Assembly (NCBI GenBank): GCA_964464435.1
Contig: CAYXGE010000010.1
Location: forward strand, 1-34,086
DNA length: 34,086 bases
Source of the DNA: CAYXGE01 sp964464435
GTDB taxonomy: Bacteria; Pseudomonadota; Gammaproteobacteria; Burkholderiales; Methylophilaceae
Reading direction: 5' to 3'
Shown here: positions 25,208-33,459 of the stretch, piece by piece
How positions within the stretch are numbered: position 1 is the stretch's first letter
Layout: each line of letters begins with the position of its first letter
Position numbers and translations under genes: made by a program
Notes under the pieces: generated by a model
Databases searched by the model: none
Told to the model about the DNA's origin: nothing
Seen by the model: the letters and a program-made list of their open reading frames with translations, nothing else

Positions 25208-26155
25208 TTAGGACTGTTCTTTTTTCTCGTAATCTTCATACGCGTTAATAATTTTTTGCACCAAGGGGTGGCGCACCACGTCTTGTGATAAAAACTGCGT
25301 AAAGGCAATACCTTTCACGTCTTTTAGGATTTTTTGCGCTTCTACTAAACCACTTTTTTGATGACGTTGTAAGTCAATTTGTGTGACGTCACCCGTAATC
25401 ACAGCTTTGGTGCCAAAACCAATACGCGTTAAAAACATTTTCATTTGTTCGGGCGTGGTGTTTTGCGCTTCATCGAGAATAATAAAACTTTGGTTAAGCG
25501 TGCGCCCGCGCATATACGCCAAGGGTGCCACTTCAATCGCGCCACGTTCAAACATTTTATTGACGCTGTCATAGCCTGCTAAATCATACAAAGCATCGTA
25601 AAGCGGGCGTAAATAAGGGTCTACTTTTTGGTTTAAATCGCCTGGCAAAAAGCCCAAACGCTCACCCGCTTCAACTGCTGGGCGCACCAGTACGATTCTT
25701 TTTACACGGTCACGTGTCATGGCATCCACCGCGCTGGCCACTGCCAAGTAAGTCTTGCCTGTGCCAGCAGGGCCTATGCCAAAGGTAATGTCATAATCTT
25801 GAATTTGCTGAAGATACGCGACTTGCCTTGCAGTACGACCATGCAAGTCTTGGCGACGCGTCATAAGTGCATGGGTATGGGTGCTAACAACCTCTTCAGG
25901 CTTTAGTTTGTTGATTTCAACCAAACCTAATTGTACGTCTTCTAGGCTAATGGGTTTGCTGGCACGGGCATAAAAACTTTCAATGAGCTGGGTAGTGAGT
26001 TGTGCTGATTCAAAATCACCTTTAACTCTAAAATGCGCACCACGTCGTGCAATTTTTACCTCTAGCGCAGTTTCAATTTGCTTGAGATTTTCATCCAAAG
26101 GGCCGCACAAGTTAGCAAGGCGTATATTGTCTTCAGGCTGTAGGGTGATTTCCAT
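25208..26155 (-). CDS. ybeZ: PhoH-like ATPase YbeZ
   Basis: A 315-residue NTPase with a KH-like N-terminal region (about 1-100), Walker A GPAGTGKTYLAVA near 133, Walker B SFIILDEAQN and a C-terminal GDVTQIDL block. It works with YbeY in RNA metabolism; the exact reaction is not settled for the family. It starts 15 bp after miaB. Confidence 0.94.
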   Translation of the reverse strand: MEITLQPEDNIRLANLCGPLDENLKQIETALEVKIARRGAHFRVKGDFESAQLTTQLIESFYARASKPISLEDVQLGLVEINKLKPEEVVSTHTHALMTRRQDLHGRTARQVAYLQQIQDYDITFGIGPAGTGKTYLAVASAVDAMTRDRVKRIVLVRPAVEAGERLGFLPGDLNQKVDPYLRPLYDALYDLAGYDSVNKMFERGAIEVAPLAYMRGRTLNQSFIILDEAQNTTPEQMKMFLTRIGFGTKAVITGDVTQIDLQRHQKSGLVEAQKILKDVKGIAFTQFLSQDVVRHPLVQKIINAYEDYEKKEQS

Positions 26156-26170
26156 AGATTAAGCGACCAT

Positions 26171-27526
26171 TTAAAAATTGACTAATTCACCAAATAAGCG
26201 CTTTGGATTTGAGACATCAGAAATACGCACATACACAAATTGATTAATCAGGTGCTGTTCTCCAGCAATATCAACAATGCGGTTATTGTCTGTTTTACCA
26301 GCAAGTAGCGCTGGGTTTTTCCATGAAGGGCCATCAATTAATACGCGCTGAATTGAGCCTAACATGGCACGGCTAATCGCATCGCCCTGTGCTTCGTTAA
26401 TGGCTTGTAATTTGTTTAAACGTTCCAACTTGATTGACTCTGGCGTATCGTCTTGTAAGAATGCGGCAGGGGTGCCTGGGCGCGGGCTGTACAAAAAGCT
26501 AAAGCTGTAATCAAAGCCAACCTCTTGCATGAGTTTCATCGTGGCTTCAAATTCTGTTTCTGTTTCACCAGGAAAACCGACAATAAAATCTGAAGTAAAT
26601 GTCAGATTTGGGTTGGCATGTTTGAGTTTACGAATAATCGATTTAAATTGTAGTGCTGTGTAATTTCGCTTCATGGCCATTAAAATGCGGTCAGAGCCAG
26701 CTTGTACTGGTAAATGCAGTTGCGCAGCAAGCTTGGGGATATTGGCAAAGCAGGCAATCAATCGCTCGTTCATTTCATTGGGATGGCTGGTAGTGAAACG
26801 AATGCGCTCAATTTGTGGAATCTCAGCAATGGTTTCAATCAGCATGGCCAAGTCGGCGTCTACACCTTCATGCTCGGTGCGATAGGCATTTACGTTTTGC
26901 CCCAATAGAGTAATTTCTTTAACCCCTTGCGCGGTTAATTGTACTGCTTCAGTAATAATGTCGGCAAACGGGCGAGAGACTTCTTCACCACGGGTGTAAG
27001 GTACCACACAAAACGTACAATACTTGCTACAACCTTCCATGATGGATAAAAAAGCACTGGCGCCCTCAACGCGTGGTGGCGGTAAGTGGTCAAACTTTTC
27101 AATTTCAGGAAAACGAATGTCAACTTGAGATTTTCCGCTTGAACGCCTGCTTTCTATCATGTCGGGTAAGCGGTGCAAAGTTTGCGGGCCAAATACCACA
27201 TCTACATAGGGCGCACGTTCAATAATATGCTCACCTTCTTGAGAAGCGACACAGCCGCCTACGCCAATAATTAAATCTGGCTTAGCTGCTTTAAGCGGTA
27301 TAAAACGCCCCAGATGGCTAAATACTTTGTCTTCGGCTTTTTCACGTACAGAGCAAGTGTTGAGTAAAATTACATCGGCATCATCAGGCGTTTGCGTTTC
27401 TACCATGCCATCACTTGCGGCAAGCATATCCGCCATGCGTGATGAGTCGTACTCATTCATCTGGCAACCAAAGGTTTTAATATATACTTTTTTTGGGGTG
27501 GTCAATTTATATGGGCGTGAACGCAT
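26171..27526 (-). CDS. miaB: tRNA-2-methylthio-N6-dimethylallyladenosine synthase MiaB
   Basis: A 451-residue radical-SAM methylthiotransferase acting on i6A37 of tRNA. The N-terminal UPF0004 domain holds the auxiliary cluster ligands C21, C58 and C92. The radical-SAM cluster is C166-x3-C170-x2-C173 (CSKYCTFC), and a TRAM domain ends the protein. Ligands and length match the family. It leads the leftward operon and diverges from cysG across 66 bp, which must carry both promoters. No strong ribosome site precedes the ATG. Confidence 0.95.
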   Translation of the reverse strand: MRSRPYKLTTPKKVYIKTFGCQMNEYDSSRMADMLAASDGMVETQTPDDADVILLNTCSVREKAEDKVFSHLGRFIPLKAAKPDLIIGVGGCVASQEGEHIIERAPYVDVVFGPQTLHRLPDMIESRRSSGKSQVDIRFPEIEKFDHLPPPRVEGASAFLSIMEGCSKYCTFCVVPYTRGEEVSRPFADIITEAVQLTAQGVKEITLLGQNVNAYRTEHEGVDADLAMLIETIAEIPQIERIRFTTSHPNEMNERLIACFANIPKLAAQLHLPVQAGSDRILMAMKRNYTALQFKSIIRKLKHANPNLTFTSDFIVGFPGETETEFEATMKLMQEVGFDYSFSFLYSPRPGTPAAFLQDDTPESIKLERLNKLQAINEAQGDAISRAMLGSIQRVLIDGPSWKNPALLAGKTDNNRIVDIAGEQHLINQFVYVRISDVSNPKRLFGELVNF

Positions 27527-27592
27527 GCTGTTTCAAAGCATAATTTTATCCTACGCGGTGTTTAATTGCTAATGCTGGGTTAAAATTGTCAT

Positions 27593-28981
27593 ATGCAAGC
27601 CTTACCTATTTTTATTAAGCTGAGTCAGCGTCCATGTGTTGTGATTGGTGGTGGCGAAGTTGCTGCCCGTAAAGTTCATATGCTGTTAAAGGCTGATGCT
27701 GCGGTTACTGTAGTTGCGCCAGAGTTGCATCATGAGCTGCAAGACCTTTTAAATACGCAAAAAATTAGTTATTTGCCAACAGAATTTTCAGTATCACAAA
27801 TTCAAGGGGCTACTTTAGTGGTAGCAGCTACCGATGATGAGCAGGTGAATATTGCAGTTTCTGAGGCGGCTAAAGCGCAAAATATTCCTGTGAATGTAGT
27901 GGATGCCCCTGCGCTGTGTACGTTTACCATGGGCTCGATTATTGAGCGTGACCCTATTGTGATTGCAATATCAAGTGAGGGCAATGCGCCCGTATTGGCG
28001 CGACATATTCGTGCAAAAATTGAAACTATGTTACCTGCAAGCTATGGGCGTATTGCCGCCATTGCAGGCGAGTTTAGAGAGCAAGTCAAACAAAAGTTTG
28101 CCACAACACAGCAACGCCGCATCTTTTGGGAACGCATGCTCAATGGACCAATGGTGGAGCGCGTATTGTCGGGGCAGGAACAGGCAGCCAAGGCACTCTT
28201 AAGTGCGGCTATAGATAGTGCTGAGAGTACGCAAACTCATGGTGAGGTGTATTTGGTTGGCGGCGGCCCTGGTGACCCAGATTTGCTTACATTTCGTGCC
28301 TTACGCTTAATGCAACAATGTGATGTATGTGTCTATGATAAATTGGTCAGCCCAGAAGTCATGAATTTGGTGCGCCGAGATGCAGAATTAATCTATGTGG
28401 GTAAAGCACGCGACCAGCACACCATGCCACAAGAAGAAATTAACCAACTGCTGGCTCATTTGGCAAAGCAGGGTAAACGTGTATTAAGACTTAAAGGCGG
28501 AGACCCATTTGTGTTTGGTCGAGGTGGTGAAGAAATTGAAACGCTGATGGAAGAAGGGGTGCCATTTCAAGTGGTGCCAGGCATTACCGCAGCTTGCGGT
28601 GTATCAAGCTATGCAGGCATACCGCTAACGCATCGTGATTATGCGCAAACTTGTGTATTTACCACGGGGCATTTAAAAGATGGCACAGTAGCATTGGATT
28701 GGCCTGCTCTCACTAGACCAAATCAAACTGTAGTGATTTATATGGGTTTGGTGGGCCTTGAGGTCATTTGCCAACAATTGATTGCACATGGTTTGCCAAA
28801 CACTACACCAGCAGCGATTGTGCAGCAGGGTACTACCATTAGGCAAAAAGTGATTACTGGGGATTTAACTAACCTTTACCAATTGGCGCATGCCGCTGCG
28901 CTTAAGCCCCCATGCTTAATTATTGTGGGTGAAGTGGTGAAATTAAAGGATAAACTCTCTTGGTTTGAGCCGAACCCATAA
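27593..28981 (+). CDS. cysG: Trifunctional siroheme synthase CysG
   Basis: A 462-residue fusion. The N-terminal part (about 1-210) is the precorrin-2 dehydrogenase/sirohydrochlorin ferrochelatase, with NAD loop VIGGGEVAARK (18-27) and the SSEGNAPVLARHIR block. The C-terminal part (about 217-460) is uroporphyrinogen-III methyltransferase, with LVGGGPGDPDLLT, VYDKLVSPEV, KGGDPFVFGRGGEE and VPGITAA. It makes siroheme for sulfite and nitrite reductases. The stop is 6 bp from the stop of the opposing histidine kinase gene. Confidence 0.96.
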   Translation: MQALPIFIKLSQRPCVVIGGGEVAARKVHMLLKADAAVTVVAPELHHELQDLLNTQKISYLPTEFSVSQIQGATLVVAATDDEQVNIAVSEAAKAQNIPVNVVDAPALCTFTMGSIIERDPIVIAISSEGNAPVLARHIRAKIETMLPASYGRIAAIAGEFREQVKQKFATTQQRRIFWERMLNGPMVERVLSGQEQAAKALLSAAIDSAESTQTHGEVYLVGGGPGDPDLLTFRALRLMQQCDVCVYDKLVSPEVMNLVRRDAELIYVGKARDQHTMPQEEINQLLAHLAKQGKRVLRLKGGDPFVFGRGGEEIETLMEEGVPFQVVPGITAACGVSSYAGIPLTHRDYAQTCVFTTGHLKDGTVALDWPALTRPNQTVVIYMGLVGLEVICQQLIAHGLPNTTPAAIVQQGTTIRQKVITGDLTNLYQLAHAAALKPPCLIIVGEVVKLKDKLSWFEPNP

Positions 28982-28987
28982 GCTAGG

Positions 28988-30304
28988 TTATTTATTTAAA
29001 CTAGCATCAATAGGCAATGATAATCGAACTTCTAATCCGCCTTGTGGGCGGTTAATCAATTCTAATTTTCCATTATGTAGTTTTGCAATACGCTCAGCAA
29101 TTGCCAAACCTAAGCCGCTACCAGAAGCATTGGTGCGCGCGCTATCTAAACGCTCAAACGGACGTAGCAAGCGCGACATTTGTGATAATGGAATACCTGG
29201 ACCGTTATCTAATACACTCAATAAAATAAACTTGGCAGTGATTTGTGTGCGTACAATCACTTCACCTTTGCCATAAGAAAAAGCATTGTTAATCAAGTTG
29301 CTTAATAAGCGTTGAATGGCTAACTGCCGCACTGCGACTAAGTGGGTTGGCGCGAGTTGTAAAATAATGGTGCGCCCTGCGCGAACGTGTCTGTCTACTA
29401 AGGCTTGAATCAGCATGTTCAGGTCTGTCATCTGCGCACCTTCACCTTCTACGCCGCGCACAAAATCCATAAACTGGTTAATAATGTTGTCCATATCCGC
29501 AACATCTTGCACCATGCCATCTTTATACATATTGACTTCATTGGGCAACATTTCTACGGACAATCTAAGTCTGGCAAGAGGAGTGCGTAAGTCATGAGAG
29601 ATACCTGCAAGCAATACTTTGCGTTCACCATCTAACACTGCTAGAGAGTCTGCCATTTCATTAAAAGCACGGGTGACCTCTTGCAACTCTTCTGCACCAT
29701 CAAGTGGTAATTTGGGTGGTTGCTCACCGCGACTAATAAGGCTGGCAGATTTAGCCAAAAAGCTAAGTGGGTGATTAATACGCGAAGCAATAAAATAAGC
29801 GCCGAGTAAGGAAAGCATAATCACTAACGCCCCCCAGCCAAGCCACTCAAAAGGGAATGGACGCTCACCTTGGAAGCGAGGAATTACTACCCAGTAATCA
29901 TCCTCTGCAATGCTAAAACTAATCCATAAACCCGGCACATTAAAGTGATTAATCGCAATCAGTGTATCTTCGCCAAGTTCTTGTCGGATTTTTTTTGCAA
30001 CCAAACGGATAAAAGGGTCTTTAGGCAGAGGTTCTACTAATTCAAGCATGTCAGCAGCGTAAATACGCACACCCTCTCTGCCGGACAGTTCTGAAAGCAA
30101 TGCTAGGCGACGGTTCTCATGGGCGGCGAGTAATGAAGCGCGGGTAAAGTTAACAACCGTAACTGCCTGCAACGCAGCGGCTTGTGCTCTTGGTTCGCGT
30201 TCAAAGTATTCAAAAATTTTTAGCGAAGCAAACTGCCCTACTGTCATCAGTAGAGCAATCAGCAACATAATGCGACCAACAAGGGTTTTAAAGAGGTGTT
30301 TCAA
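28988..30304 (-). CDS. EnvZ-type sensor histidine kinase
   Basis: A 438-residue inner-membrane kinase. Membrane segments at about 10-30 and 154-174 bracket a periplasmic sensor of about 120 residues. A HAMP domain follows (about 175-228), then the phospho-acceptor H237 in GISHDLRTPLARLR, the N box NLINNAFSYG, and the G boxes DNGPGIP and GSGLGLAIAER. The H box and short periplasmic domain resemble EnvZ, so osmotic or envelope sensing is plausible, but the signal cannot be read from sequence. It starts 3 bp after its regulator. Confidence 0.92.
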   Translation of the reverse strand: MKHLFKTLVGRIMLLIALLMTVGQFASLKIFEYFEREPRAQAAALQAVTVVNFTRASLLAAHENRRLALLSELSGREGVRIYAADMLELVEPLPKDPFIRLVAKKIRQELGEDTLIAINHFNVPGLWISFSIAEDDYWVVIPRFQGERPFPFEWLGWGALVIMLSLLGAYFIASRINHPLSFLAKSASLISRGEQPPKLPLDGAEELQEVTRAFNEMADSLAVLDGERKVLLAGISHDLRTPLARLRLSVEMLPNEVNMYKDGMVQDVADMDNIINQFMDFVRGVEGEGAQMTDLNMLIQALVDRHVRAGRTIILQLAPTHLVAVRQLAIQRLLSNLINNAFSYGKGEVIVRTQITAKFILLSVLDNGPGIPLSQMSRLLRPFERLDSARTNASGSGLGLAIAERIAKLHNGKLELINRPQGGLEVRLSLPIDASLNK

Positions 30305-30307
30305 GAC

Positions 30308-31021
30308 TTACTTGGCGTTTTCGCCATCTGGTACAAACACATAACCAAATCCCCACATGGTCTGCAAATAACGAGGATGCGCAGGATCTTTTTCCACTAA
30401 TCTACGTAAGCGAGATACTTGCACATCAATACTGCGGTCAAACACATCTAATTCTCGACCTCTAGCTAGTTGCATCAGACGCTCACGTGAGAGAGGTTGG
30501 CGAGGGTGGTCAATGAATACCTTAAGTAAAGCAAACTCACCACTGGTAATTGAAACAGGCTCACCATTTTGTGTAAGTGTTCGAGTGGATGGGTCAAATA
30601 CAAATTCTCCAAATGACACAGTACTTGAGCCAGACTGCGGGGCACTAGGTTGCGTTTGTTCTTGACGACGTAAAATGGCATTAATGCGTGCAAGTAATTC
30701 ACGTGGATTAAATGGTTTTGGCAAATAATCGTCAGCGCCCATTTCTAATCCAACAATACGGTCAATTTCATCGCCACGTGCGGTAAGCATAATAATTGGA
30801 ATTTGTTTGCCAACGCCACGTAATCTGCGACAAATAGCCAAGCCATCTTCGCCTGGAAGCATTAAGTCTAATACTAATAAATCAGGCTCATGTTGGGTTA
30901 TGGCAGTATCCATTTCCGCGCCATCTGCCACGGTATTAACGGCAAACCCTTGGTCAGTCAGGTAACGTTGTAAAAGTTCGCGCATGCGAACATCATCATC
31001 AACAATCAGTATTTTTTTCAT
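30308..31021 (-). CDS. ompR: OmpR-family response regulator
   Basis: A 237-residue regulator. The receiver domain has acidic pocket DDD (8-10), phospho-acceptor D52 in LVLDLMLPGEDG, and the switch T and K in MLTARGDE and PKPFNPRELL. A winged-helix DNA-binding domain follows (about 130-237), ending WGFGYVFVPDG as in OmpR. The frame extends three codons further to a TTG, but ATG 31021 gives the conserved MKKILIVDDD start. It is the first gene of the pair. Confidence 0.92.
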   Translation of the reverse strand: MKKILIVDDDVRMRELLQRYLTDQGFAVNTVADGAEMDTAITQHEPDLLVLDLMLPGEDGLAICRRLRGVGKQIPIIMLTARGDEIDRIVGLEMGADDYLPKPFNPRELLARINAILRRQEQTQPSAPQSGSSTVSFGEFVFDPSTRTLTQNGEPVSITSGEFALLKVFIDHPRQPLSRERLMQLARGRELDVFDRSIDVQVSRLRRLVEKDPAHPRYLQTMWGFGYVFVPDGENAK

Positions 31022-31030
31022 TGCAATCAA

Positions 31031-31342
31031 TTTTAATTCAGATAATGTATTATTTTGTGCGCATTACGTTAAGATTGAAAGCCCTAAGCCATCTCATTAG
31101 CTAAAAAAATCTAAAAATGGTGGTTTTTTGATACAATTTTTTACAAATAGCGCTGAATTAGAAACATTAGGTTTACATTCTTACGGCATGATAAGCGCTC
31201 TAAAAGTGAATTAATTTTAATAAAGAGCGTCTTAGTAAAATATAAAACGCCGAGTGTTGAGGAGATTAAATGCTTTATTGTTTGAGCGATGATCGTTTTT
31301 GCGTGTTAACACCTTTATTTAGTTAGTTACTAGGCTTTTGTC
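31031..31342. promoter_or_regulatory. Divergent intergenic region between ompR and the EF-hand gene
   Basis: This 312-base gap feeds transcripts on both strands. A leftward promoter candidate is TTAACG (31067-31072), 17 bases, TACATT (31044-31049), ending about 20 bases from the ompR start. A rightward candidate is TTAATA (31217-31222), 18 bases, TATAAA (31241-31246), just before a strong AGGAGA site and a short ORF. CGCTCT near 31196 can pair with AGAGCG near 31225 in a loose hairpin. All promoter calls are weak. Confidence 0.35.
31270..31326 (+). CDS. Possible 18-codon leader ORF before the EF-hand gene
   Basis: The ATG at 31270 has the best ribosome site in the neighbourhood (GAGGAGA, GGAG 5 nt upstream). 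The frame reads MLYCLSDDRFCVLTPLFS and a TAG at 31324. The stop lies 16 bases before the TTG start of the next gene, whose own ribosome site is poor, so translation of the leader could feed the downstream start. It is not a signal peptide and shows no run of regulatory codons. It could also be chance, since 18 codons carry no statistical weight. Confidence 0.35.
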   Translation: MLYCLSDDRFCVLTPLFS

Positions 31343-31933
31343 TTGTTAAGTTCAGCGCATACCGTATTAAAAAATACCCCCACCATTCTACTGGCAATGG
31401 TAATCTTAGGTGTTATTCAACCAGCCTTTTCAGCAGGCCCTAAAGAAGTTAGAACCATGTTGGCAGGTGATATCTCGCAAGACTCATCGGTTGAAGATAA
31501 TGAAGAAAATCCAACTCTTAATGATAGCGTAAGTAACGAAGACACCATTAGATTGCGTCGCGATTTAGATTTGTATTCACGCAGTGTTGATCCATCTAAT
31601 ATTCAAATTCAAGAGCGTAGACGTTTAATGCGTAAACGTATCCAAGAGCGGTTCTTAGTTGCCGATCAAGATGGTGATGGCGCGCTGACTAGAATTGAGG
31701 CGACAGAAAGTTTACCGCAAATTGCGAGACACTTTAGTAAAGTGGATTTGAATGGTGATGATACGATTACTATTAATGAGCTAGCCACTGCCTACGATAA
31801 CTTAGTTGAAAAACAAAGACTTGATGCACAAAGGCTACAAGAAGCTGAATTGGCTGAACAAAGAAAAGCCGCTGAAGCAACTGCTAAGGTAAAAAACAAG
31901 CAAGCAGAAAGTACGCGTAAGCGTTCTTTATAA
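31343..31933 (+). CDS. Exported EF-hand calcium-binding protein
   Basis: A 196-residue protein. Signal peptide about 1-31 (ILLAMVILGVIQPAFSA). Two canonical EF loops: D108-E119 (DQDGDGALTRIE) and D135-E146 (DLNGDDTITINE), both with full ligand sets. A charged, alanine/glutamate/lysine-rich helix of about 40 residues ends the protein. It is expected in the periplasm. Position 9 of each loop is Thr, not Asp as in lanmodulin, and position 2 is not Pro, so calcium is more likely than lanthanide. The TTG start is forced by an in-frame TAG 12 bases upstream; the next ATG (31397) would destroy the signal peptide. Confidence 0.78.
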   Translation: MLSSAHTVLKNTPTILLAMVILGVIQPAFSAGPKEVRTMLAGDISQDSSVEDNEENPTLNDSVSNEDTIRLRRDLDLYSRSVDPSNIQIQERRRLMRKRIQERFLVADQDGDGALTRIEATESLPQIARHFSKVDLNGDDTITINELATAYDNLVEKQRLDAQRLQEAELAEQRKAAEATAKVKNKQAESTRKRSL

Positions 31934-32025
31934 CATTTAATAAGCATCGCTAGCTTATTGTCCCTCGTTTAAACTTCCTCCATTTTTCACTTGTCTTAAT
32001 TTGCCAAACTTATTAGATTGGTAAA

Positions 32026-33165
32026 ATGACTTTACAACTACAATTGCTTAATAGCGTTCATGCTATTGATGCCCAACAATGGGATGCAATTACAGACGCC
32101 ACTCCCTTACTATGCCATCGTTTTTTAAGTGCGCTTGAAACGCATGGCTGTGTTGGAGAGGATACAGGCTGGATACCACGTCCATTAGTGGTCACTGAGA
32201 ATGAGCAACTGATAGGCGCTGTTCCTCTGTATCTGAAATACCATTCTTATGGTGAATATGTGTTTGATTGGTCGTGGGCTGAAGCTTATCAACAACACGG
32301 ACTAAATTACTACCCTAAGTTATTATGTGCCGTTCCTTTTACCCCGATTACAGGGGCGCGTTTGCTTAGCCATGATATTCATATTCAGCAATGTTTAATA
32401 GAGGCACTAAGTAAACAAGTCCATCATCTTGAACTGTCTTCTGCGCATGTTCTGTTTCCTAGTGAAACAGATGCATCGGTGCTTGAATCGTCAGGGTGGC
32501 TTAAACGCAACGGCGTGCAGTTTCGCTGGGAGAACAATCAGTATCAACATTTTGATGATTTTTTGAACACGCTATCACATGATAAGCGCAAGAAAATTAG
32601 GCAAGAACGTAAGAAAGTATCTGCAGCGGGTGTCACTTGCTATCATCTTAGCGGGCGTGAGATTTCCTCAGCACATTGGGCATTTTTCTTCGCATGCTAC
32701 CAAAACACTTATCGCGAGCATCACTCAAGCCCTTATTTAAACTTAGATTTTTTTGAAGAAATTGGGCAAACCATGCCAGAGCATTTATTGATGATTGTGG
32801 CAGAACAAGCGGGTAAACCGATTGCTGCCGCACTGAATATTTATGGCACAGATGCAAATGGCGTAAGCCAATTATATGGCCGCTATTGGGGCGCTATGCA
32901 ATTTGTCTCTGGATTACATTTTGAGTTATGCTATTACCAAGCCCAAGAATTTTGTATTGAAAAAGGTATACAATACTTTGAGGGCGGCGCGCAAGGAGAG
33001 CATAAACTCGCTAGAGGCTTTACTGCTCGGCCTACATGCTCATTTCATTATATTGCGGACCCACAGTTTAAAGCCGCCATAAGCCGTTTTTTACAACGAG
33101 AAGCCATGGGTATGGGCGCTTATGTGACAGAGTTAGAGCAGCGTTCACCATTCAAAATTGCTTAA
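32026..33165 (+). CDS. FemAB-like / GNAT acyltransferase (DUF482 family)
   Basis: A 379-residue cytosolic protein of the peptidoglycan biosynthesis/recognition-like family. The N-terminal part has FLSALETHGCVGEDTGW, then WSWAEAYQQHG. The central SHDKRKKIRQERKK and C-terminal YGRYWGA and GGAQGEHKLARGF are family landmarks. Members have two GNAT folds as in Fem aminoacyl transferases. The real substrate is not established for this group. It follows the EF-hand gene by 92 bp and precedes pqqA by 126 bp. Confidence 0.85.
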   Translation: MTLQLQLLNSVHAIDAQQWDAITDATPLLCHRFLSALETHGCVGEDTGWIPRPLVVTENEQLIGAVPLYLKYHSYGEYVFDWSWAEAYQQHGLNYYPKLLCAVPFTPITGARLLSHDIHIQQCLIEALSKQVHHLELSSAHVLFPSETDASVLESSGWLKRNGVQFRWENNQYQHFDDFLNTLSHDKRKKIRQERKKVSAAGVTCYHLSGREISSAHWAFFFACYQNTYREHHSSPYLNLDFFEEIGQTMPEHLLMIVAEQAGKPIAAALNIYGTDANGVSQLYGRYWGAMQFVSGLHFELCYYQAQEFCIEKGIQYFEGGAQGEHKLARGFTARPTCSFHYIADPQFKAAISRFLQREAMGMGAYVTELEQRSPFKIA

Positions 33166-33170
33166 TCTAA

Positions 33171-33206
33171 TCATGAAAATCATGAGCCTGTATTCATGAA
33201 TCATGG
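33171..33206. repeat. Cluster of four TCATGA/TCATGG motifs upstream of pqqA
   Basis: TCATGA occurs at 33171-33176, 33180-33185 and 33194-33199, and TCATGG at 33201-33206, all within 36 bases. TCATGA is itself a palindrome, so these may be repeated operator half-sites. The cluster lies about 85-120 bases before the pqqA start, in the likely promoter region. Confidence 0.5.
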
Positions 33207-33291
33207 CATAGGGAAATATCAAATTAGGGACGATAATTCTCTCACACGAACAAACAACGTGTTTATTAATTTAACCAACTAGGAGATTATT

Positions 33292-33363
33292 ATGTGGACT
33301 ACACCAGCAGCTACAGAAATGCGTTTTGGCTTTGAAGTAACAATGTACGTAATGAACAAATAA
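33292..33363 (+). CDS. pqqA: PQQ precursor peptide PqqA
   Basis: A 23-residue peptide starting MWTTPAATEMRFGFEV and containing the invariant Glu15 and Tyr19 in EVTMY, the residues cross-linked by the radical-SAM enzyme PqqE to form pyrroloquinoline quinone. Length and the MW(T)xP start match the family. AGGAG lies 6 nt before the ATG. No pqqB, C, D or E follows: a terminator begins 27 bases after the stop and the next gene is on the other strand. PQQ is the cofactor of periplasmic methanol and other alcohol dehydrogenases, which fits the methylotroph context. Confidence 0.93.
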   Translation: MWTTPAATEMRFGFEVTMYVMNK

Positions 33364-33390
33364 TCTTTGTTAAGATTACGTTAGTTGTTT

Positions 33391-33417
33391 AAAAAGGAGG
33401 CGAATGCCTCCTTTTTT
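33391..33417. terminator. Strong terminator after pqqA
   Basis: GGAGGC (33396-33401) pairs with GCCTCC (33406-33411) across a GAAT loop. The stem is extended by A/T pairs and followed by six T residues. The A-run on the other side makes it usable for the opposing acetyltransferase too. It ends the pqqA message as a monocistronic unit. Confidence 0.93.
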
Positions 33418-33459
33418 ATTGTACTTTTCTCACATTGCAACACGCTAAATTTGCTCTAT

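Noticed and set aside
31664..31780. EF-hand protein as lanmodulin
   Set aside because: Only two loops, no Pro at loop position 2 and Thr instead of Asp at position 9; the loops look like ordinary calcium sites.
31939..31959. AATAAGC/GCTTATT hairpin after the EF-hand gene as a terminator
   Set aside because: The stem is AT-rich and no U-tract follows, so termination is unlikely; transcription may continue into the FemAB-like gene.
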